From Prevotella sp. Rep29 (GTDB taxonomy: Bacteria > Bacteroidota > Bacteroidia > Bacteroidales > Bacteroidaceae), in contig NZ_CP047159.1 in the NCBI RefSeq assembly GCF_019551475.1, positions 434,001 through 498,000 on the forward strand: a stretch of DNA of 64,000 nt. The letters are read 5' to 3'. The number at the start of each line of letters is the position of its first letter. Position 1 is the first letter of the stretch. Shown in pieces: positions 43,755 to 50,843 of this stretch. Below the pieces are notes generated by a model. The model saw only the letters and a program-made list of their open reading frames with translations. It ran no database searches and was not told where the DNA came from. Position numbers and translations under genes: made by a program.

Positions 43755-45836
43755 ATGAAAAAAATCATGCAATGGGTACTCGCCGCCATCCTCATCAGCG
43801 GCGCAAGTGTATTCACATCGTGTGTTGACAATTCAACAGACAACCCGGTAGTGCCAGAGCCTGGAGTGCCCGCCGTGCCAGACCACTTCATCAACGAGGC
43901 ATTGATGGACAAGACCGTCAAGCCCGGCGACGACTTCTACATGTATGCCCTGGGCACCTGGTTCAATTCACATAAAGAGGGCGACCTGGGTTACATGAAG
44001 TCTTACAATGCAATAAACACCAAAGAGGTTGAAAAGAGCCTGTTTGCCTCCGACAACCCCCTGGCCCAGCACCTCGTGCGGAATATTGAGGCTCCTGCGC
44101 CATCATTGAATGAAGACGTGAAGGCCATACTCGACTATCTGGACATCCAGAAGCCGACGGGAATCGGCATGCTGCTGACCGAAATCGGCAAACTGCAGGA
44201 CAAGGGGCTGAATCCCATATTCTCGAAAAGAGTGGATTTGCATATGCAATCCCACTCCTGCCAGGAAATAGTGAGCAGAGGCATCCAGACACAATTGGTA
44301 GAAGCTTTGCTGGGAACTAAAATGACAGACTTGCTGAAATCATCGTACATCAAGAGCATACTGACGACCATCGACAACGTGGCAGACCCGGAGCGCACGA
44401 AGGCGGCAGGCTATGAGACGGAACTCGAGGAGCGCGTCAGCGCGATTCTCGCCGAGGAGCAATTGATTTATGCGACAGCCCATGGTGGCGGCGATACCTC
44501 CGACTCAGACCGTCAGAGCTTGTGGAACGTGCGCGACATACCTGACTACACCGAGGCCGGCAGCATCGCGCGGGGCCGTGCCACACGTGCCGGGGGCGGC
44601 GTCGAAGACGAAGTCACCCGGGAGACGCTGTGGGAAGCATTCCATCCGATGGCTGGTGCAATCTTCGACGAATCCCCCGCCTTCAAGAAATACATGGAAC
44701 AGAAAGGCGGCATCACGACCGTGCTGAAGACGATGGACAACTGCTACGACTACCTGAGATACTATGCCGTTATGAGCGTATTCAGCTACATGAAGGCTAC
44801 TTATGCCGGTAAAAGCGAAGGAGCCGTCAAGAGTGAAATCGTAGCGGAATTGAAACGGACAAGCCCCTTCCTGATGAACAAGTTGAGTGCGGACGTACTA
44901 CGGAAGATGGGGCAAGCCGGGGCAGACCGCTGCCTGACGATGCTGGAGAAAATGCGCACCGTGTTCCGACAGCGCATCGAAACGCTCGACTGGCTGAGCG
45001 ACGCCACGCGCCAGGAGGCACTGAAGAAACTGGAGGCCATGCAGTTCTTTGTCGGCATGCCCGACAACCTTAGCGAAGGCGAGTTCACCCTCGACGAGGG
45101 GAACACGCTGGTCGAGGACGCCCTGTCCATCATGGCGCAGAATGAAGCCATCAAGCATAACATGTGCGGAAAAGTTGAGCAGCATGTCCGCGCCATCATC
45201 GACTATGAAACCGATTATAGCGCACAGAACGCCTTTTATGCTCCCGATATGAACTGTCTGATCATCTTGCCGCAATTCTTATGTGAAGGTATGTTCCCTG
45301 CCGATGATGAATACACCCAGTACGTTGTCGCTACAGTCTTCGCCCACGAGATGACCCACGGCTTCGATGACAATGGGGCAAAGTATGACAAACAGGGATA
45401 CCTGACAGACTGGTGGTCATCAGAATCCAAAGCGAAGTTCGAAGCCAAGCAGCAGGAGATGATTGCGCTCTACAACCGTATGGAGGCCTACCCCGGACAG
45501 CCGGCCGATGGCAAAAAGACGCTGGGGGAGAACATGGCCGACTACGGCGGCATGACGCTGGCCTACTCACTCTTCAAGCAGAAGAAAATAGATGAGGGGC
45601 TGCAGGGGGCTGCCCTCGACTATGCCTGCCAGGAGTTCTTCCTGCACTATGCAAAACTGTGGCTGGATTATCCTACCCTTGACCTAAAGAAGTCGTTGTA
45701 CCTGACTGACGTCCATTCAATCCCCCAAAACCGCGTCAATGTCATCGTGACACTCTTCGACGACTGGTACAGACTCTTCAACGTGACTGACGGGAAACTC
45801 TATCTCGCACCAGAGAAGCGCGTGCAGATCTGGTGA
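43755..45836 (+). CDS. M13-family (neprilysin-like) metallopeptidase lipoprotein
   Basis: A 693-aa protein with the shared leader (IMQWVLAAIL, lipobox FTSC). The zinc site is complete: His531-Glu532-x-x-His535 (HEMTHGFDD), Glu592 in ENMADYGG, and the substrate-binding NAFYAP before it. M13 enzymes cut short peptides, so it could finish what the clostripains begin. Its length is usual for the family. An ~80-residue insertion with GGGDTSDSDRQS is present around 235-300. The gap after the DUF4421 gene is only 21 nt. Confidence 0.9.
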   Translation: MKKIMQWVLAAILISGASVFTSCVDNSTDNPVVPEPGVPAVPDHFINEALMDKTVKPGDDFYMYALGTWFNSHKEGDLGYMKSYNAINTKEVEKSLFASDNPLAQHLVRNIEAPAPSLNEDVKAILDYLDIQKPTGIGMLLTEIGKLQDKGLNPIFSKRVDLHMQSHSCQEIVSRGIQTQLVEALLGTKMTDLLKSSYIKSILTTIDNVADPERTKAAGYETELEERVSAILAEEQLIYATAHGGGDTSDSDRQSLWNVRDIPDYTEAGSIARGRATRAGGGVEDEVTRETLWEAFHPMAGAIFDESPAFKKYMEQKGGITTVLKTMDNCYDYLRYYAVMSVFSYMKATYAGKSEGAVKSEIVAELKRTSPFLMNKLSADVLRKMGQAGADRCLTMLEKMRTVFRQRIETLDWLSDATRQEALKKLEAMQFFVGMPDNLSEGEFTLDEGNTLVEDALSIMAQNEAIKHNMCGKVEQHVRAIIDYETDYSAQNAFYAPDMNCLIILPQFLCEGMFPADDEYTQYVVATVFAHEMTHGFDDNGAKYDKQGYLTDWWSSESKAKFEAKQQEMIALYNRMEAYPGQPADGKKTLGENMADYGGMTLAYSLFKQKKIDEGLQGAALDYACQEFFLHYAKLWLDYPTLDLKKSLYLTDVHSIPQNRVNVIVTLFDDWYRLFNVTDGKLYLAPEKRVQIW

Positions 45837-45899
45837 TATATATCAATAATGTGTAGATAACAAAGGAACAAACAAAAATTCAAAATAACATAATCAAAT

Positions 45900-45995
45900 A
45901 TGAAACAAAGGAAACTGTGGATGCTCGCCGCCATCCTCATCTGCGGCACAAGTGTATTCACATCGTGTTCGTCGGACAACGACGACAATCCTGTC
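45900..45995 (+). repeat. Reference copy of the repeated lipoprotein-leader cassette
   Basis: The first ~95 nt of this gene recur, with few changes, at the starts of the genes at 37960, 39578, 43755, 47888 and, less closely, 36801, 41462 and 47097. The segment CTCGCCGCCATCCTCATCTG is shared almost exactly, with third codon positions kept. Downstream of about codon 32 the genes have no relation to each other. This points to spread of one leader by recombination, not to convergence on a signal peptide. Confidence 0.75.
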
Positions 45996-47093
45996 GCGCC
46001 GACAGACGAGGTGGAGGCGCAACTGCAGAAGATGACGCTGCGCGAGAAGGTGGGGCAACTGTTCTATGTGCGCCCCGAGTGTCTCGACACCACCATCCAC
46101 TTCAACCAGCCCAGCAGCGTCGACGGCAGTACGGACGACATCAGGGCCATCAAGTTGCAGGCCGTCAACGAGACCATGCGCGGCGTGAACGAGAAATACC
46201 CCGTGGGAGGCGTCATCCTCTATGCCCACAACATCGAGGACGAGGCACAACTCACGGCTTTCATCGCCCAGATACGCGCCCTTGGCGGCTCGCCGCTGCT
46301 CTGCATCGACGAGGAGGGAGGCCGCGTGGCACGCATCGCCAACAACGGGAACTTCGCAGTGGAGAAGTTTGAGTCGATGGCGGCCATCGGTGCCACGGGC
46401 GATGCGCAGAATGCCTACCACTGCGGCAACACCATCGGCACCTATCTGCGTCGCTACGGCTTCGACATCGACTTCGCCCCCGTGGCCGACGTGAACACCA
46501 ACCCTGAGAACATCGTCATCGGCGCCCGTGCCTTCAGCGACAATCCCGAGGTGGCCGCGCCGATGGTCGTCAGCTATCTGCAGGGGCTGAAGGATGCCGG
46601 CGTGACGGGCTGCATCAAGCATTTCCCCGGACACGGCGACACCAAGGCCGACACGCACTTCGGCTATGCGCAGAGCATGAAGACTTGGGAGCAGATGAAG
46701 GACTGCGAGATGATCACCTTCAAGGCAGGTATTGCGTGGGGTACACAGCTGATTATGACAGCCCATATCGCTACGCCCAACGTCACTGGTTCGGACATCC
46801 CCGCCACCATGTCGTCCGTCATCCTGCAGGACAAGCTGCGCGGCGAACTCGGTTACCAGAATATCATCATCACCGATGCGATGGAGATGGGAGCCATCAC
46901 CAAGCAGTACACCAATGCCGAGGCCGCTGTAGGTACGCTTCAGGCCGGTGCCGACATCGTGCTGGGACCGCAGAACTTCGTGGAAGCCTTCGATGCCGTG
47001 GTCAAGGCCGTAGAGGTCGGCAGGCTCAGCGAACAGCGCATTGACCAGAGTGTGCGCCGCGTATTGAAACTGAAAAAGCAAATAGGAAGATAA
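45900..47093 (+). CDS. Glycoside hydrolase family 3 lipoprotein, beta-N-acetylhexosaminidase-like
   Basis: A 397-aa protein with the shared leader (lipobox FTSC, then SSDNDDN) and one GH3 N-terminal barrel. The NagZ-type motif KHFPGHGDT (His241, His245) and the nucleophile region ITDAMEMGAI (Asp326) are present. Single-domain GH3 enzymes of this kind remove N-acetylglucosamine from peptidoglycan fragments, usually in the cytoplasm; this one is exported. It is followed after 3 nt by the VanX-like gene, which would act on the peptide part. Confidence 0.85.
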   Translation: MKQRKLWMLAAILICGTSVFTSCSSDNDDNPVAPTDEVEAQLQKMTLREKVGQLFYVRPECLDTTIHFNQPSSVDGSTDDIRAIKLQAVNETMRGVNEKYPVGGVILYAHNIEDEAQLTAFIAQIRALGGSPLLCIDEEGGRVARIANNGNFAVEKFESMAAIGATGDAQNAYHCGNTIGTYLRRYGFDIDFAPVADVNTNPENIVIGARAFSDNPEVAAPMVVSYLQGLKDAGVTGCIKHFPGHGDTKADTHFGYAQSMKTWEQMKDCEMITFKAGIAWGTQLIMTAHIATPNVTGSDIPATMSSVILQDKLRGELGYQNIIITDAMEMGAITKQYTNAEAAVGTLQAGADIVLGPQNFVEAFDAVVKAVEVGRLSEQRIDQSVRRVLKLKKQIGR

Positions 47094-47096
47094 CAG

Positions 47097-47891
47097 ATGA
47101 GACAGGTAAAATTATGGATGCTCGCCGCCATCCTGACTATCTGCGGCATGACGATGGTGTCCTGCTTCTCGGACACGAAGAAGAGTGCGGCAGTCAGCGC
47201 GACTGACGATGCCAGCCAGTTTGTAACTATCACAGACGTGGTGCCCGATGTGATTCTGGAGATCCGTTACTTCGGCACGTATAACTTTGTGGGAACGCGC
47301 ATCGACGGCTATGATGAGCCGACGGCACTTTTGACTAAGCAGGCTGCTGACAGTTTGAAAGCCGTGAGCGACGACGTCAAGGCGCAGGGCTATCGCCTGA
47401 AAATCTACGATGCCTACCGTCCGCAGAAGGGTGTTGACCACTTCGTGCGCTGGGCCGAGGACATCAACGACACACTGATGAAGCCCTACTTCTATCCCGA
47501 CCTTGACAAGAGCGTGCTCTTTCCACAGGACTACATCTGTCTGAAGAGCGGTCATACGCGTGGCTCTACTCTCGACCTGACACTTTTCGATATGGCAACG
47601 GAGAAAGAGGTGGACATGGGCGGCACCTTCGACTGGTTCGGTCCCGAGAGCCATCCCGACTTCTGCGGTAATCCTGAAACGGGCGAATACACAGGAGACA
47701 ACAGCAAAAGTCCTGCTAACCCGAAACGTAGCATCACCCCCGAGCAGTTCAAGAACCGCATGATCCTGCGTCAAGCGATGCTGCGCCATGGCTTCAAGCC
47801 TTTCGATACGGAGTGGTGGCACTTCACGCTGAAGGACGAGCCCTTCCCCGACACCTATTTCACATTCCCAGTTAAGCAACTGAACAAATGA
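47097..47891 (+). CDS. VanX-like D-Ala-D-Ala dipeptidase (M15D) lipoprotein
   Basis: A 264-aa protein with a diverged shared leader (KLWMLAAILTICG, lipobox MVSC, then FSDTKKS without the acidic run). Zinc ligands of VanX are in place: His153 and Asp160 in SGHTRGSTLDLTL, then Glu239 and His242 in EWWHF. It would split D-Ala-D-Ala or similar dipeptides. The lack of an acidic export signal suggests the periplasmic side. It overlaps the next gene by 4 nt. Confidence 0.87.
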   Translation: MRQVKLWMLAAILTICGMTMVSCFSDTKKSAAVSATDDASQFVTITDVVPDVILEIRYFGTYNFVGTRIDGYDEPTALLTKQAADSLKAVSDDVKAQGYRLKIYDAYRPQKGVDHFVRWAEDINDTLMKPYFYPDLDKSVLFPQDYICLKSGHTRGSTLDLTLFDMATEKEVDMGGTFDWFGPESHPDFCGNPETGEYTGDNSKSPANPKRSITPEQFKNRMILRQAMLRHGFKPFDTEWWHFTLKDEPFPDTYFTFPVKQLNK

Positions 47892-49627
47892 AGTTAAAGA
47901 AACTATGGATGCTCGCCGCCATCCTCATTTGCGGCACAAGTGGGTTTACTTCGTGCGGAAACGACGATGATGCCGCCATTGTTACTCCGGCGGCGAAGGA
48001 ATACTTCACGCAGTGGAATCAGTGCGAGGCGCTGACCGCCTTGCAGAACTACGTGAAGGACGTGACCGATGTCAACTCACCCAATTATATCCAGGAGGAA
48101 GACCGCATCGCCACGTTCGACATGGACGGTACGTTTGTGGGCGAACTCTATCCCTCGTACTTTGAGTATAATCTGTTGGAGTACCGCGCGCTGGACGACC
48201 CCGACTACGAGGCTCCGAAGGACGTGATGGAGACGGCACAGGAGATACGCGACTTCGTGCGCAACGGCAAGCCGCTGCCCGACCACTTCGACATGAAGCA
48301 TGCCTACGCCGCTGCCAAGGCCTACGCCGGCATGACACTGGCCGAGTTTGATGCCTACGTGAAGGCATACGCTGCCCAGCCCGCCAACGGTTTTTCGGGC
48401 ATGACCTACGGCGAGAGTTTCTACAAGCCGATGCTCGAAGTCTTCGACTACCTGAAGAACAACGGCTTTACCTGCTACGTGGTCTCGGGCAGCGACCGCT
48501 TCATCTGCCGCGCGCTAACGGAGGCCATCGGCATCCCCTCCAACCGCGTCATCGGAATGGACGTCAGGCTCGTGTCCTCCGCCCAGGGTACGGCAGAGGG
48601 CGTCAACTACACGATGGGCCGTGAGGAGAGCATCCTGCGCACCGACGAACTCATCATCAAGAACCTGAAGACCAACAAGGTAAAACAGATAGCCCAGGAG
48701 ATTGGCAAGGTGCCTGTGCTCTCCTTCGGCAACAGCGGCGGCGACGCAGCCATGCACAACTATGCGCTCAGCAACCCGAAGTATAAGTCGGCAGCCTTCA
48801 TGCTCATTGCCGATGACGACCAGCGTGACCATGCCTCGCGCGAAAAGGCCCTCACGCTGGGACAGCAGTGGCGCGAGGCCGGGTATCATGTCATCTCCAT
48901 GCGCGATGACTTCAAGACCATCTACGGCGAGGGTGTCACGAAGACCGACTTTTCCTTTCCCGTCGACATAAAACCCCTCACCGAGTGGCAGGCTGGTCGA
49001 ACCGTGAGTCAGGAGGCCGTCGAAGCCTTTGGCGGCATTGACAATTGCTTCGCCGCCGACCCTATCCCCGATGGTGTGTGGCAGCGTATGCAGGGCAAGA
49101 CGTACAAGGAGAATCCCTACATCGGACGTGACGACCTGCGTCACATCCGCGCCCTGCACTGGGACTACGACAACCAGATGCACGTCGGCGAGATGATAGT
49201 GAACAAGCAGATTGCTGACCGCGTAGCCACCATCCTGCGCCAGTTGTTCGATGCCAAGTACCCCATCCAGCGGATGTTGCTGCCCGACGTGTATGATGCA
49301 GATGATGAGACCCAAATGCGCGACAACAACTCATCGTGCTTCTGCTACCGTGTCATCGCGGGCAGCACCAAGCTGTCGAAACATGCCCGGGGGCTGGCCA
49401 TCGACATCAACACCCTCTACAATCCCTATTACAAGGATCGCAACGACGGCACGCGCTTCATCCAGCCCGCCACGGCTGAGAAATACTGCGACCGCACGTG
49501 GGACTTCCCCTACAAGATAGACCACGACGACCTCTGCTTCCGCCTATTTACTGAGGCCGGCTTTGAATGGGGCGGCGACTGGACATCGTGCAAGGACTTC
49601 CAGCATTTTGAGTTAATAGAAGAATAA
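47888..49627 (+). CDS. HAD-family phosphatase fused to an M15 peptidase, lipoprotein
   Basis: A 579-aa protein with the shared leader (lipobox FTSC, then GNDDDA). The HAD domain covers residues about 60-330: Asp78-x-Asp80 (FDMDGTF), VVSGSDRF and GNSGGDAAM. The M15 peptidase domain covers about 400-579: His499 and Asp506 in SKHARGLAIDIN and His573 in DFQHFEL. The first would remove phosphate from small molecules; the second would cut peptidoglycan peptides. I know of no described enzyme with this pairing. It is the last intact gene of the operon. Confidence 0.85.
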   Translation: MKLKKLWMLAAILICGTSGFTSCGNDDDAAIVTPAAKEYFTQWNQCEALTALQNYVKDVTDVNSPNYIQEEDRIATFDMDGTFVGELYPSYFEYNLLEYRALDDPDYEAPKDVMETAQEIRDFVRNGKPLPDHFDMKHAYAAAKAYAGMTLAEFDAYVKAYAAQPANGFSGMTYGESFYKPMLEVFDYLKNNGFTCYVVSGSDRFICRALTEAIGIPSNRVIGMDVRLVSSAQGTAEGVNYTMGREESILRTDELIIKNLKTNKVKQIAQEIGKVPVLSFGNSGGDAAMHNYALSNPKYKSAAFMLIADDDQRDHASREKALTLGQQWREAGYHVISMRDDFKTIYGEGVTKTDFSFPVDIKPLTEWQAGRTVSQEAVEAFGGIDNCFAADPIPDGVWQRMQGKTYKENPYIGRDDLRHIRALHWDYDNQMHVGEMIVNKQIADRVATILRQLFDAKYPIQRMLLPDVYDADDETQMRDNNSSCFCYRVIAGSTKLSKHARGLAIDINTLYNPYYKDRNDGTRFIQPATAEKYCDRTWDFPYKIDHDDLCFRLFTEAGFEWGGDWTSCKDFQHFELIEE

Positions 49628-49636
49628 GTCACAGTA

Positions 49637-49915
49637 ATGAACTATAACAAAGGGGAAAAGCTGCTTTCTGAAAGATTCTACTTGACTTGGGCTGGAGAGC
49701 AGATGTCCTGGACAGTCAGAATGACACTGAAGATGAGGGATCCTGTTGACGGCGATTTATTGCGTCAGGCAGTAGAATCAACGCGCCAGCGTTATCCATA
49801 TTATCAAGTGAAACTCGGCATTAGAAAAGATACTGAAGGCACGGAATATTTCGTGTACGAAGACAAGGAATACTTCGACTCTTCGGTTGCCTTTGAGTCC
49901 TTCTTCGTAGAATAG
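49637..49915 (+). pseudogene. Truncated acyltransferase (condensation/AATase-like) N-terminus
   Basis: FYLTWAGEQMSWTVRMTLKM and LLRQAVESTRQRYPYYQVKL are the start of a Bacteroidetes acyltransferase-like protein normally about 400 aa or more. The reading frame leaves the family near residue 77 (around 49865), where it runs antisense through the end of the DUF2589 gene. Only 92 codons remain. It would have been the final gene of the cargo operon, so the operon has lost its end here. Confidence 0.6.
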
Positions 49916-50343
49916 TTGGCCTTCAGATTTGCCTCCAGAGAGAACAGACCAAGATTGAGTTTTGCCTTCGCATCCACTTCGCCACCATACTCGGTGTGCG
50001 AGGAGTTCTCGCTGACACTTGACGAAGAGGCGTTGATGTTGGCCTTGAAGTTGATGTCAACGCTGTTGATTGCGATGTAGGGGATAGGTACGATGGTGAG
50101 CAGAGGTACATTGAGTTGGGTCATGCGGCCTCCCTTGTTGAAGGAGAAAGCCACCATGACGGCACTCTTCTGTCCTTTCTCGTCAGTGTTCAGTCCCACT
50201 TCCTTGATAAACTCCCATGATGTCTTGGCTGCCATAGCCTGTGCCTCGATGCACGCCTTCAGCGGGCCGCCAATCATACTGCTGAAAGGAATTGCCTGCA
50301 TGGCACTGGTTGCCACATTTGCAGGAACATTACTTATTGCCAT
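49804..50343 (-). CDS. DUF2589 protein, truncated at its C-terminus
   Basis: A 179-aa protein beginning like DUF2589 members, with IGGPLKACIEAQAMAAKTSW, NVPLLTIVPIPYIAINSVDINF and an acidic linker. Such proteins normally end with a QDDMPAGL-type motif; here the frame instead runs, from about residue 160, into the antisense of the broken acyltransferase and ends in VSFLMPSFT. So both genes were cut at one junction. Function of the family is unknown; some lie near secreted or contractile systems. A -7 box at 50531 gives a ~180-nt leader. Confidence 0.6.
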   Translation of the reverse strand: MAISNVPANVATSAMQAIPFSSMIGGPLKACIEAQAMAAKTSWEFIKEVGLNTDEKGQKSAVMVAFSFNKGGRMTQLNVPLLTIVPIPYIAINSVDINFKANINASSSSVSENSSHTEYGGEVDAKAKLNLGLFSLEANLKANYSTKKDSKATEESKYSLSSYTKYSVPSVSFLMPSFT

Positions 50344-50530
50344 AAAAGTTTTTTTGTTTTTTTTAAATTGTTATGCTTACTCTGTTTCAAGGTTTAGGAG
50401 TCCTAGCCACAATGCCATACCGACGCGTCTTAATATAATGGTATGCGTGAGGTCATTGTCCTTCATCCGACGGCTTTTCAGCTTCTGCCGTTTGCAATCT
50501 TACAGTTGCACCCCTTTTCGGAAATGCACG

Positions 50531-50539
50531 GCAAAAGTA
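50531..50539 (-). promoter_or_regulatory. -7 box for the DUF2589 gene
   Basis: Minus-strand TACTTTTGC fits TAnnTTTG. The leader to the ATG at 50343 would be about 180 nt, long for this organism. No gene is seen in 50344-50612. Confidence 0.5.
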
Positions 50540-50612
50540 AGCAGAATTTGGCAATGGCGAAGAATGGTTTACATGAGTGCCGGGTGTGGTTACATGAAGG
50601 GGATAGGATGCA

Positions 50613-50833
50613 TGTCGCAGGTTGTCGCACCTGTCGCCATCATCAGAACCAGTGATTAATAGGGAGCAAGAGATGTTGTATCAATCATATCTACCCATAA
50701 TTACAGCTACAATAGAGCTACAGAACGATATGTCTGGGCTTATAGTGCGACAGCATGCGAGGGCGATGCTACAAGCGGTACGGTTGCTAAGTGCCTGTAA
50801 ATCAGTTGTGCGCAAGTTGCGACAAGTGCGACA
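50613..50833. repeat. TGTCGC iteron-like clusters next to the primase gene
   Basis: Three TGTCGC units in direct order at 50613, 50623 and 50632 (10- and 9-nt spacing). Three more in inverse order (GCGACA) lie at 50747, 50819 and 50828, the last two again 9 nt apart. They lie just past the 3' end of the primase-helicase gene. This arrangement suggests binding sites for a replication or partition protein, that is, a possible replication origin or ParB-type site. Confidence 0.45.
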
Positions 50834-50843
50834 TGAGGATTGC

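Noticed and set aside
45894..47081. A 395-codon minus-strand frame opposite the GH3 gene
   Set aside because: It covers the same interval as a gene with clear GH3 motifs and a lipoprotein leader. The antisense product resembles nothing known.
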